Positions 34,934 through 43,094 of a stretch of 64,000 bases of DNA are shown piece by piece. Origin of the DNA: Aestuariivirga litoralis (lineage in GTDB: Bacteria; Pseudomonadota; Alphaproteobacteria; Rhizobiales; Aestuariivirgaceae); the NCBI RefSeq assembly GCF_015714715.1, contig NZ_WAHS01000001.1:1-64000 (forward strand), read 5' to 3'. Both the position numbers and the translations under genes were made by a program. The notes beneath the pieces are model-generated. The model searched no databases and was not told the DNA's origin. It saw only the letters and a list, made by a program, of their open reading frames with translations. Every line of letters begins with the position of its first letter. Positions within the stretch are counted from its first letter, which is position 1.

Positions 34934-35497
34934 ATGACAAACATTCTTCGCCCGGCATTGTCGCTCACCGTAATCTTTTCGGTACTGACGGGAGTTGCCT
35001 ATCCCTTGGCCATGACGGGCCTCTCACAATCCCTGTTTCCTAACTCCGCCAATGGCAGCATGGTGCAGGTGAGCGGCAAGGTGATCGGCTCGTTTCTGAT
35101 TGGCCAGAACTTCGCCGCCGACACATATTTCCATGGCCGTCCCTCTGCCGCTGGTAAGGATGGCTATGACGCGACCGCGTCATCTGGCTCCAATCTGGGC
35201 CCCAGTTCCAAGGCCCTGATCGACGCCGTGAAGCAGCGTGTGGCCGATCTCGGCGGTGGTCCAGTGCCGGATGATCTGGTTTTGGCCTCAGCCTCCGGTC
35301 TCGATCCAGATATCTCGCCGGAAGGCGCCTTGTTCCAGGTCGCACGGGTGGCAAAAGCCCGCAACATCGATGAGGCCAAAGTGAAAGCATTGGTCATGAG
35401 AGTAGTTCGTCAACCACAATTCGGCGTGCTCGGTGAACCTCGCGTCAATGTGCTAGGCTTGAATCTTGCCCTCGACAGGATGACAATCAGCCCCTGA
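34934..35497 (+). CDS. kdpC: K+-transporting ATPase subunit C
   Basis: A 187-residue KdpC. One N-terminal membrane helix (LSLTVIFSVLTGVAYPLAMTG) is followed by the conserved SFLIGQNFAADTYFHGRPSA, SSGSNLGPSS, ASGLDPDISPEGA and the C-terminal GEPRVNVLGLNLALD. It raises the nucleotide affinity of KdpB. The stop overlaps the kdpD ATG by one base, so the sensor genes are in the same transcript. Confidence 0.96.
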   Translation: MTNILRPALSLTVIFSVLTGVAYPLAMTGLSQSLFPNSANGSMVQVSGKVIGSFLIGQNFAADTYFHGRPSAAGKDGYDATASSGSNLGPSSKALIDAVKQRVADLGGGPVPDDLVLASASGLDPDISPEGALFQVARVAKARNIDEAKVKALVMRVVRQPQFGVLGEPRVNVLGLNLALDRMTISP

Positions 35498-38181
35498 TGG
35501 CCGACAAGAGCATGACCCGCCCCGATCCTGATGCACTTCTCCGCGAAGCGCAGGGGAAGGGCCGTGGCAAGCTCAAGATTTTCCTCGGTGCCTCTCCCGG
35601 AGTGGGCAAGACCTATTCAATGCTGGAAGAGGCCCGCGCCCGCAAGAGCGATGGGTGCGATGTGGTGATTGCGTTGGTGGAAACCCATGGCCGCAAAGAC
35701 ACTGAAGCCCGCCTGCAAGGCATCGAGTTGTTGCCGCGCAAGGCCATCACGTACAAGGGCCAGAAGCTCACCGAGATGGATATTGACGGCCTGCTGGACC
35801 GCAAGCCTGAACTCGCCATTATCGACGAGTTGGCGCACACAAATGCGCCAGGCTCCCGGCATCCGAAGCGCTGGCAGGACGTGCTGGAAGTTCTTGCGGC
35901 AGGCATCAACGTCACCACAACGCTCAACATCCAGCATATTGAAAGCCTGAATGATGTCGTGGCGCGGATCAGTGGCGTCAAGGTCCGCGAGACCGTGCCA
36001 GATGACTTGATTACCCGCGCCGATGAAATTGAGCTTATTGATCTGCCGCCCGATGAACTGATTGCCCGCCTGAGCGCCGGCAAGGTTTATGTGCCGGAAC
36101 AGATCGGCCGCGCACTCGACAGTTTCTTTAACAAAGGGAATCTCACGGCGCTGCGTGAACTTGCTCTGCGCACCGCTGCCAGCCGTGTCGACGCCGAGAT
36201 GCTGAACTGGATGCAATCGCATGCTGTGTCCGGTCCATGGCCAGCCAATGAACGTCTGCTCGTCTGCATCAATGAAGCGCCCGTAGCGGTCGATCTGGTG
36301 CGCGCGGCAAAGCGCATGGCGGAGCGTGCAAAAATTCCCTGGGTGGCAGTGACAGTGCTCACCGCACGGCATGAAACCTTGGCTGGTGCCCAGAAGCAGA
36401 AGACTGCTGTGGCCATGCGGCTCGCAGAATCGCTCGGCGCCGAGATTGCGACATTGCGCACTGCCGCCGATGCCGTGGGCGAGCTTCTTGATTTCGCTCG
36501 CCGCCGCAACGTCTCGCGCATCGTGGTCGGCCGGCCCCGCCGTCACGGTTTCTATCGTTTCATGCGCGAGCCGGTCTTTGAGCGCCTGCTTGATGCCGCG
36601 AAGGATTTCGAAGTCACAGTTATCGCTACCCAGACACTGCAACCGACCACGCCATTTCGCCTTCCACGCTTTGGTCCGTGGACATGGAAACCCTATGCCG
36701 TAGGCATTGGCACGGCCGCGCTAGCCACCGCTGTGGCCTGGCCGCTGTCCTATGAAGTGCCTATTGGCTCACTCGTTGGCGTATTTCTGCTGAGTGTTCT
36801 GGTCACCGGCGCACGCTACGGTCTAGCGCCTGCGCTGTTTGCCACTATCACCTCATTTCTTGCCTACGATTTTCTCTTCATTCAGCCTTACTACTCATTC
36901 ACCATTTCGAGCGGTCACGAGTTGGAAGCCCTGTTGGTCTTCCTCTCCAGCGCGATCTTCACCGGCACATTATCGGCGCGACTGAAGGCACAAGTTGAGA
37001 GCCTGCGGGCCAGTCAGCGCCGCACCCAGCAGCTTTACGATTTTGCCCGCAAGATCGCCTCGGTCAGCGGCAAAGACGATGTGCTGTGGTCAGCGGTCGC
37101 CCACATCGCTCATACGCTACAATGTCGCGCCATCATCCTGATGCCGGACGGCAAGGGAGAACTCTCTCAAGTGCAGGGCTTTCCGTCCATTGAGCCTGAC
37201 ATGGACGCACGCAGTCTGACCGCCGCGCGTTGGGCATTTGAAAAAAACGAAAATGCGGGCCACGGAACGGCAACACTACCAACTGGTGAATGGTTGTTCC
37301 TGCCAATGGTAACGCTGAAGGCGCCCTTCGGCGTGATCGGTGTCGCCTTCGATGATCCCTCGCGCTTTGACGACCCAGAAATCCGCCAGCTGTTACCTGC
37401 TGTAGAAGATCAGGTAGCCGTAGCCATCGAGCGTCTCAATCTCGCCAACGAGGTCGAAGCCGGCAAGATCCGTGATGTCGGCGAGAAACTGAAAGACGCG
37501 CTGCTCAATTCCGTCAGCCACGACCTGCGCACGCCGCTTGTTTCGATCATCGGAGCCCTAACCTCACTGCAGACGGGCGCCAGCAAACTGAAGGCAGCTG
37601 CTCGCAACTTTCTGGTTGAAGATGCGCTGCACGAAGCGCGTCGTCTCGACCGTTATGTGCAGAACCTGCTCAATATGACGCGGCTTAACCACAAAGCCGT
37701 CACGCCGAGAATCGTGGTGACTGATCTGCGTGAAGTGGTGGGCCAGGTGAAGGCCGATCTGCGCCACCAATTGCAAAATAACCCACTGCAAGTGAGCATC
37801 GCCAAGGAAGCCGCTTTGGTCATGGCCGATCCCGTGCTGATTAGTCAGGTGCTTGCCAATATACTTGAGAACGCCGCGAAGTATTCACCGCCAACCGAGC
37901 CCATCAACCTCTCCACCACCGCAACCAGTGATCAAGTGACGATCAGCGTCGCCGACCATGGCCCCGGCGTGCCCGATGCAGAGCGTGAAAAAATCTTTGA
38001 TCTGTTCTATCAGGTGGCTGGCGGTGACAAGAAGCCCAGCGGAACCGGCTTGGGCCTTGCCATCGTAAAAGGCATGGTGGATGTGATGAACGGGCGAGTA
38101 ACTGCTGCAGCCCACAGTAAGGGCAGCGGAGCCGTTATCTCTTTGACGCTGCCCAGGCCACCCGCAGGGAAGCTGCATTGA
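35497..38181 (+). CDS. kdpD: Sensor histidine kinase KdpD
   Basis: An 894-residue sensor kinase with full domain order. The N-terminal KdpD domain has a Walker-A-like GASPGVGKT. A universal-stress-like domain follows, then a four-helix membrane DUF4118 region (about 395-480), a GAF-like linker, the phosphoacceptor in NSVSHDLRTPL, and ATPase motifs NILENAAKYSP, DHGPGVPD and GTGLGLAIVKG. It senses K+ limitation and phosphorylates KdpE. It overlaps kdpE by 4 bases. Confidence 0.97.
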   Translation: MADKSMTRPDPDALLREAQGKGRGKLKIFLGASPGVGKTYSMLEEARARKSDGCDVVIALVETHGRKDTEARLQGIELLPRKAITYKGQKLTEMDIDGLLDRKPELAIIDELAHTNAPGSRHPKRWQDVLEVLAAGINVTTTLNIQHIESLNDVVARISGVKVRETVPDDLITRADEIELIDLPPDELIARLSAGKVYVPEQIGRALDSFFNKGNLTALRELALRTAASRVDAEMLNWMQSHAVSGPWPANERLLVCINEAPVAVDLVRAAKRMAERAKIPWVAVTVLTARHETLAGAQKQKTAVAMRLAESLGAEIATLRTAADAVGELLDFARRRNVSRIVVGRPRRHGFYRFMREPVFERLLDAAKDFEVTVIATQTLQPTTPFRLPRFGPWTWKPYAVGIGTAALATAVAWPLSYEVPIGSLVGVFLLSVLVTGARYGLAPALFATITSFLAYDFLFIQPYYSFTISSGHELEALLVFLSSAIFTGTLSARLKAQVESLRASQRRTQQLYDFARKIASVSGKDDVLWSAVAHIAHTLQCRAIILMPDGKGELSQVQGFPSIEPDMDARSLTAARWAFEKNENAGHGTATLPTGEWLFLPMVTLKAPFGVIGVAFDDPSRFDDPEIRQLLPAVEDQVAVAIERLNLANEVEAGKIRDVGEKLKDALLNSVSHDLRTPLVSIIGALTSLQTGASKLKAAARNFLVEDALHEARRLDRYVQNLLNMTRLNHKAVTPRIVVTDLREVVGQVKADLRHQLQNNPLQVSIAKEAALVMADPVLISQVLANILENAAKYSPPTEPINLSTTATSDQVTISVADHGPGVPDAEREKIFDLFYQVAGGDKKPSGTGLGLAIVKGMVDVMNGRVTAAAHSKGSGAVISLTLPRPPAGKLH

Positions 38182-38864
38182 TGCCGCGCATACTTGTCAT
38201 AGACGACGAAGCTCCCATCCGCCGATTTCTGCGCATCGCTTTGGAAGGCAGCGACTATGAGGTCGAGGAGGCAGAGCGCGGTCGCCTCGGTGTTGAAATG
38301 GCCGCCACGTCCGCGCCTGATGCAGTGATCGTCGATCTCGGCCTGCCCGATATTGACGGCAAGGATGTGGTCAAGAAAATCCGCGAATGGTCGGAAGTGC
38401 CGGTCCTCGTTTTGTCAGTGCGTGATGGCGAAACCGAAAAGATCGCAGCCCTCGATGCCGGCGCCAATGACTATGTCACTAAACCCTTCGCGACCGGCGA
38501 GCTCCTCGCCCGCCTGCGCGCCTTGTTGCGTACCCGCAAACCTGGCAACGCCGAATCTGCACAACTGAAATTCGGCACAATGGTGATCGATCTGGCCAAA
38601 CACACGATCACGGTGGATGGAAGCACGGTGAAGCTAACCAAAAAAGAATTCGAAGTGCTAGCTTTCCTCGGCAAGCATGCCGGCCGTCTCGTCACCCACG
38701 GCCAGTTGCTCTCAACGATCTGGGGGCCAGCCCATCTCGAAGACACGCATTACTTGCGGATCGCCATCGGCCATATTCGCGAAAAGATCGGGGACGACGC
38801 TTTGAACCCCAAATACATAGTCACGGAGCCTGGCATAGGATACCGGCTATTCACCGGCGATTGA
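38178..38864 (+). CDS. kdpE: Response regulator KdpE
   Basis: A 228-residue OmpR-family regulator. The receiver domain shows the acidic pair in VIDDEAP, the phosphorylated Asp in VIVDLGLPDIDGKD, and Lys in DYVTKPF. The winged helix follows with VKLTKKEFEVLAFLGKHAG and DTHYLRIAIGHIREKIG. With KdpD it switches on kdpFABC under low K+ or osmotic stress. It is last in the kdp transcript; no clear terminator follows. Confidence 0.97.
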   Translation: MMPRILVIDDEAPIRRFLRIALEGSDYEVEEAERGRLGVEMAATSAPDAVIVDLGLPDIDGKDVVKKIREWSEVPVLVLSVRDGETEKIAALDAGANDYVTKPFATGELLARLRALLRTRKPGNAESAQLKFGTMVIDLAKHTITVDGSTVKLTKKEFEVLAFLGKHAGRLVTHGQLLSTIWGPAHLEDTHYLRIAIGHIREKIGDDALNPKYIVTEPGIGYRLFTGD

Positions 38865-38907
38865 CCATGATTGTGTTCGCATTCCACAACTTCAATCATT
38901 GAACTAT

Positions 38908-39035
38908 GATGGATCAGAGTTCCCATCCTCGGAAGGTCCCCACTTCCTCCCGCACCATACCACTGGTCTCATATACCTCTCAAATCAGCGGACTATTTCC
39001 GTCGCTTGCGGGAGAGTTGCGATCACATTTGTGGG
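38908..39035 (+). repeat. Dispersed intergenic repeat, copy C
   Basis: This partial copy after kdpE is colinear with the left 117 bases of copy B, from GATGGATCAGA to TTGCGATC. It lacks the right half that ends in TTTTGGTCCACGCT. A small perfect palindrome TTCAATCATTGAA (38891-38903) lies just before it and is not shared by the other copies. The spacer 38865-39143 holds no gene that I can recognise. Confidence 0.65.
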
Positions 39036-39143
39036 ATAGCTCCTGCATCGGTTGCGCCCTTCATTATCTCTCAGTTGGTAGGCGCTGCAGTGGGTAATGC
39101 GGTGTCAGCGTTCTTATTTAAAGCGCAGAAAGAGGCGTAAGAA

Positions 39144-39562
39144 TTGAGCGTACTAATCCATCACAATCCCGAATGTGGCACTTCTCATAACGCCGTCGCA
39201 TCATCCGGGCGACAGGAATTGTACCAACCATCATTGAGTATCTGAAAACCGGATGGATTGAGGATCAGCTTCTTGGATTGTTTGCTGCCGCCGATCTCAA
39301 TCCTCGTTCGGCGCTTCGTGAGGCCAAATCGCCCGCGAAAGAGCTTGGGCTTCTGGATCAAGGTGTATTTCACGAAAGAATTATTGTGGAGATGCTATTG
39401 CATCCCGTGCTCGTCAATCGTCCTAACGTCTGTACGCAGAAAGGCGTGAGACTGTGTAGACCGAGCGAAGCTGTCCTCGAACTCCTCGACCGCTCACCCT
39501 TCCGGCCGCTTTGCAACGAGGATGGGACCTCACTTATCGACGCGGATGGTCGATGGCTCTAA
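39144..39562 (+). pseudogene. arsC: Frameshifted arsC-type arsenate reductase
   Basis: From a TTG at 39144 the frame reads SVLIHHNPECGTSHN, the N-terminus of glutaredoxin-fold ArsC with its catalytic Cys and C-G-T-S motif. After 39191 the match continues one frame over (from 39194): RRIIRATG, PTIIEYLKT, LGLLDQGVF, MLLHPVLVNRPNVCTQKGVRLCRPSEAVLELL. This covers the whole family length, with the conserved H-P-V-L-x-N-R-P and the usual C-terminus. A single lost base at 39192-39194 explains the break. No ars operon genes are nearby, so it is a relic or needs a sequencing check. Confidence 0.82.
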
Positions 39563-39744
39563 GTGCTCTGCACGCCTAAGCTACACCATCGTAATCCCCC
39601 GCTCTAAACTTTAGTCCTAAGTGGACGAGAGTGCATTCAGTTGAGTCTCCTAAACCTAAGTTCAATTGTGTTTACGGTACGCTTCCGCAATTTGATCCTC
39701 ATTCGCCATCTTCGGCGACACTCCCAACCGAAAGAGGATCGACC
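39563..39744. other. Promoter region of the PepSY-b561-LuxR operon
   Basis: About 180 bases between the arsC relic and the PepSY gene. No clear sigma-70 hexamers or symmetric sites were found. GAAAGAGGA at about 39730 is the ribosome site of the next gene. The in-frame upstream extension of that gene here lacks family similarity. Confidence 0.4.
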
Positions 39745-40035
39745 ATGAACTACAAACTCATCACCATCGCCGCCATCTCTGCACTTGCTTTCACTGCCTC
39801 TGCCAGCGCTTTCGCTGCGACCGCAACCTGCAGCAAAATGACGGCTGATAAGTTCAAGCCTCAGGCTGACTTGATCGCTATGTTGAAAAGCCAAGGCGTC
39901 ACCGTCTCCAAAGTGAAGACCGAGGGTGGTTGCTATGAGGTTTATGCCAAAGATGCGTCGGGTAAGAAACTGAACACGGCATTCAATGCCGAAACTCTTG
40001 AGCCGGTCGCCAGTCCTGAAGCTGGCGAAAACTAA
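39745..40035 (+). CDS. Secreted PepSY-like small protein
   Basis: A 96-residue exported protein. The signal peptide (MNYKLITIAAISALAF then TASASAFA) is followed by a PepSY-like fold with KMTADKFKPQADLIAMLKSQG, VKTEGGCYEVYAKDASGKKL and FNAETLEPV. Two cysteines (in ATCSK and GGCYE) could form a disulfide. Such proteins often accompany cytochrome b561 genes and two-component systems and are thought to bind or modulate partners in the periplasm. The upstream frame is longer, but the ATG at 39745 has a clear GAGGA ribosome site and starts the signal peptide. Confidence 0.8.
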   Translation: MNYKLITIAAISALAFTASASAFAATATCSKMTADKFKPQADLIAMLKSQGVTVSKVKTEGGCYEVYAKDASGKKLNTAFNAETLEPVASPEAGEN

Positions 40036-40073
40036 GGTCCATGCGGCAACGGGTTCCGCAAGTGAGCATTTAC

Positions 40074-40592
40074 ATGAAAAAAGTTCGCGTTTGGGATCCG
40101 TTCGTCCGGTTGTTCCATTGGTCCGTGGTGATCTCGCTTACCGCGAACGCCTTCTTCACCAAGGGAAACAGCGAATTTCACCATTGGATTGGATATTTCG
40201 TGGCCACGCTGATAGTGGCGCGTGTGATATGGGGTTTCGTAGGCGTGGGGTATGCGCGGTTCACGTCATTTCCTCCAAGTATCGCGGGATCAATTGAGCA
40301 GCTTTCCGATATTTCGGTAGGACGCAGGAAGCCGCACACGGGACATACTCCCCTTGGAGCGTTGATGATCTATAACCTCCTGATCACCTTGCTCATCATT
40401 TGTGTTTCTGGTTACCTGATGACAACTGACGCATTCTGGGGCGACGATCTGATGGAGGAAACCCACCGCATGGCCGTTACATGGGCGGAATTTTCTGCGA
40501 TCATTCACATCGTCGCGGTTATCTTTGAAAGCTTTCGCACCAGAGTGAACCTTCCTCGTTCCATGGTTACGGGCTACAAGAATCTCCCGTGA
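40074..40592 (+). CDS. Cytochrome b561-family membrane protein
   Basis: A 172-residue four-helix membrane cytochrome b. The N-terminus VRVWDPFVRLFHWSVV is the signature of Ni-Fe-hydrogenase/b561-type cytochromes. Candidate haem-ligand histidines lie in FHWSV, FHHWIGYF, ETHRMAV and IIHIVAVIF. It moves electrons across or within the membrane and is typically encoded with a PepSY protein, as here. The start is uncertain: ATG 40041 would add 11 residues and has AAGG too close, so 40074 is preferred by family alignment. Confidence 0.85.
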   Translation: MKKVRVWDPFVRLFHWSVVISLTANAFFTKGNSEFHHWIGYFVATLIVARVIWGFVGVGYARFTSFPPSIAGSIEQLSDISVGRRKPHTGHTPLGALMIYNLLITLLIICVSGYLMTTDAFWGDDLMEETHRMAVTWAEFSAIIHIVAVIFESFRTRVNLPRSMVTGYKNLP

Positions 40593-40607
40593 GGAACCGA
40601 GACTAGA

Positions 40608-41102
40608 ATGAAGATCAGACTTCCACTATTGGTAATGGGACTCATTGCTGGGCAGGTAATCTGTACCGCAGTGTTCTTGAACAGCGTTTTTTCAGATGCA
40701 TGGGAAGACGTAGGCTTCGATTGGCACCAAGTGTCGGCAGGGCTGGCTGTTATTGCCCTTGTCGCAGCGATTGGTTTTGAAACCTCCTACTTGATTGGGT
40801 TGCTGCGAAGAAAAGCCAACCTTGAACGTAGCGTCGGCATGGCATCTATCGCTTTGCAGGAAGTTATTGAGAGTCATTTTATTGAATGGCAACTGACCGC
40901 GAGTGAACACGATGTAGCGACGCTGATGGTAAAGGGACTTAGCATCGCAGAAATTGCACAATTGCGCGGGTCTGCGGAAGGCACAGTGAAGGCGCATCTC
41001 AACAATATCTACCGCAAGTCGAATACTCGGAACCGCGCCGAAGTCTTATCCACTATCATGGACGCCATGCTCGACAAGCCATTACTGCCGAAGTCGCTCT
41101 AG
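40608..41102 (+). CDS. Membrane-anchored LuxR-type regulator
   Basis: A 164-residue protein with two predicted membrane helices (about 5-25 and 43-66) joined to a C-terminal LuxR/GerE helix-turn-helix: LTASEHDVATLMVKGLSIAEIA then GTVKAHLNNIYRKSNTRNR. Tethering of a LuxR DNA-binding domain directly to membrane helices, without a receiver domain, is uncommon. It follows the cytochrome gene by 15 bases, so it may report electron-transfer or envelope state sensed by the PepSY and b561 proteins. The 3' end overlaps the frame of a transposase relic on the other strand. Confidence 0.82.
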   Translation: MKIRLPLLVMGLIAGQVICTAVFLNSVFSDAWEDVGFDWHQVSAGLAVIALVAAIGFETSYLIGLLRRKANLERSVGMASIALQEVIESHFIEWQLTASEHDVATLMVKGLSIAEIAQLRGSAEGTVKAHLNNIYRKSNTRNRAEVLSTIMDAMLDKPLLPKSL

Positions 41103-41550
41103 TTCTTTCATGGCAACTTGTCCGTCGTCAGATAAATATGGACTTATGGCGGCCTGATTTGACGGAGGCTCTGGCGCATCTAGGTTGATAACTTCGGCGG
41201 CATTCTTGCTGTGAAGCAAGCGCCTGGTGTTGAATGCCTGTCGTTTGATCCTTTCTCGCTCTAACAAGATGGTCTGGCTGCGGCTGAAGTAATCATCAGC
41301 CGACGTTAGATTGGCGATGCTTTCATGGTATCGTATGTGGTTGTAGTGGTCGATGAAGGCGGCGATCTTCTGCTCAAGGTTACCGGGCAGGTAATAGTTT
41401 TCCAGCCGGATGCGGTACTTGAGGATCTAGTGCCAGCGCTCGATCTTGCTCTGCGTCTTGGGATGCATGGGAGCGCCACGGTTATGGCCCTTGCCTGATA
41501 GCCTCTCTGCGATGAACCAATATCCTCGGTTGTTCAACTCACCCCAACTG
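41082..41550 (-). pseudogene. Degraded IS3-like transposase (integrase-core C-terminus)
   Basis: Read leftward from about 41550 the sequence gives WFIAERLSGKGHNRGAPMHP, KTQSKIERWH, a stop codon (TAG at 41428-41430), then ILKYRIRLENYYLPGNLEQ, AAFIDHYNHIRYHES and QTILLERERIKRQ. This is the C-terminal half of a DDE integrase-core transposase of the IS3-like group, including the H-P-x-T-Q-x-K-I-E-R-W-H block. The N-terminal half and the element ends are absent, and the in-frame stop confirms decay. The last part of the frame (beyond about 41200) no longer resembles the family. Boundaries are approximate. Confidence 0.8.
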
Positions 41551-41772
41551 TCCCCTAAGATCTGAACTGGGGCATTTTGGGGTGGGTGACCCCAAGCAGG
41601 GCACTAACGGGAAAAGTCAAACTCCCTGCCTAACTTGTTAGTACATAATACGTTATGAATTATTAATTCACCGATAGTCGGCGAGAAACAAGAAAATATT
41701 GCAATAAAACAAAGGTTTTTGTTTTTACTCTTGTCGACATAGCGCATTTATTCATACCAAATGAGTTATTTA

Positions 41773-41801
41773 TTGACGGTTTGAGGCCTCCCAGATTATA
41801 C
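41773..41801 (+). promoter_or_regulatory. Promoter of the ROK regulator operon
   Basis: TTGACG (41773-41778) and TTATAC (41796-41801) are exactly 17 bases apart in an AT-rich stretch (41640-41800). The predicted start site falls at or within a few bases of the ATG at 41809, so translation is either leaderless or starts further downstream. No ROK-type operator was identified with confidence. Confidence 0.7.
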
Positions 41802-41808
41802 GAGCTGA

Positions 41809-43074
41809 ATGGAAACGCATGACCAACGAGCGAATTTGGAGTTTGCCAAGTCGACCGCTCGCGAGGCGGGTACGAGTCCAAAAGTAACGTCTTCCGACAC
41901 TGCACGCGGCACAACGCAGACTGGTGTCAAGCTCTACAATGAACGTCTGGTCCTCTCCCTGGTGCGCACGCATGGTTCACTTTCCAAGGGCGAGATTTCG
42001 CGGCTCACCGGACTTTCCGCGCAGGCTGCTTCGGTGATCATGAACCAGCTTGAGGCGGATGGTCTGTTGTCGAAAGGCGTGCCGCAGCGGGGCAAGGTGG
42101 GGCAACCTTCCACGCCAATGTCGCTCAATCCCGAAGGTGCATTCTCTCTTGGCTTCAAGGTGGGCAGAAGGTCGGCTGAACTGGTGCTGATGGATATGGC
42201 TGGCACCGCACGCCAGCTCATCCGGATCAAATATGCCTATCCGACGCCAGAGGGCTTGAAGACTTTCTTCCGGGATAGAGCCAACACCATTTTCGACAAT
42301 ATGACCCGTCTGCAATATCAGCGCATCACAGGGATCGGTATTGCCGTGCCTTCCGAAATGTGGAGCTGGGAAGAGGAAGTGGGCGCGCCGCACGATGTGT
42401 TGGAAGCCTGGCGGCACTTCGACTTGAAGTCGGAAATCGAGAAGATGTTCTCCTGGCCGGTGCAATCCTGCAATGACGCAACAGCCGCCTGCGCCGCGGA
42501 ACTGGCATTCGGTGAGGGCAGGAAATATCCAGACTTTCTTTATATCTTTTTTGCGACCTTGATTGGCGGCGGCGTTGTTCTGGATGGCAGCCTTTATGCC
42601 GGCCGCCAGGGCTATGCAGGGTCAATCGGTTCAACGCCCATTCCTTCCAGCGTGCCGGGCATGCCCGCAAAGCGGTTGATCCAATGCGCCTCGATTTTTC
42701 TTTTGGAACGGATGATCAGCGAAGCTGGCGGTGATCCGAGTGTGATCTGGAACAACAACACGGATTGGCGCAATCTGGGGCCTGTTCTGGATCAATGGAT
42801 CGACAAAACGACCGATAGTTTGGCGCTTGCGATCGTTGCGGCCATCTCGGTGATCGACTTCCACAATGTGGTGATCGATGGCGGCTTTCCGGCGCATGTG
42901 CGAACCGAGGTTGTGCGGCTCACCAAAGAGAAGGTGGCAGCGCTCGACACGCAAGGCGTGGCCCCTGTGGACATTGTTGAAGGAAAAATCGGCAGCGATG
43001 CGCGCGTGCTGGGTGCTGCGAGCTTGCCGTTGCTCGCGGAATATGCGCGCGATCGCAACGTTCTGTTCAGCTGA
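41809..43074 (+). CDS. ROK-family transcriptional regulator
   Basis: A 421-residue NagC/XylR-type ROK regulator. A winged helix-turn-helix (GVKLYNERLVLSLVRTHGSL, then GEISRLTGLSAQAASVIMNQL) precedes a ROK sugar-kinase-like domain that has lost kinase motifs (SLGFKVGRRSAELVLMDMAG in place of the ATP-binding loop). The first 45 residues are low in similarity, and the predicted promoter lies very close to the ATG, so the true start may be internal. It is in operon with a ROK kinase 20 bases downstream. The likely effector is a sugar or sugar phosphate handled by that kinase. Confidence 0.88.
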   Translation: METHDQRANLEFAKSTAREAGTSPKVTSSDTARGTTQTGVKLYNERLVLSLVRTHGSLSKGEISRLTGLSAQAASVIMNQLEADGLLSKGVPQRGKVGQPSTPMSLNPEGAFSLGFKVGRRSAELVLMDMAGTARQLIRIKYAYPTPEGLKTFFRDRANTIFDNMTRLQYQRITGIGIAVPSEMWSWEEEVGAPHDVLEAWRHFDLKSEIEKMFSWPVQSCNDATAACAAELAFGEGRKYPDFLYIFFATLIGGGVVLDGSLYAGRQGYAGSIGSTPIPSSVPGMPAKRLIQCASIFLLERMISEAGGDPSVIWNNNTDWRNLGPVLDQWIDKTTDSLALAIVAAISVIDFHNVVIDGGFPAHVRTEVVRLTKEKVAALDTQGVAPVDIVEGKIGSDARVLGAASLPLLAEYARDRNVLFS

Positions 43075-43094
43075 AGTTTGAGAGGTGATCTGAG

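Noticed and set aside
35617-36642. A 341-codon open frame antisense to kdpD, and a 281-codon one antisense to kdpB (33613-34458).
   Set aside because: Both are by-products of high GC and codon bias opposite genes with complete domain sets.
39144-39562. Programmed frameshifting in arsC.
   Set aside because: No slippery heptamer or stimulatory structure is evident at the break, and the family does not use recoding.
39693-39710. A half-match to an FNR box (TTGATCCTCATTCG) before the PepSY gene.
   Set aside because: Only the left half-site fits; the right half departs at three positions.
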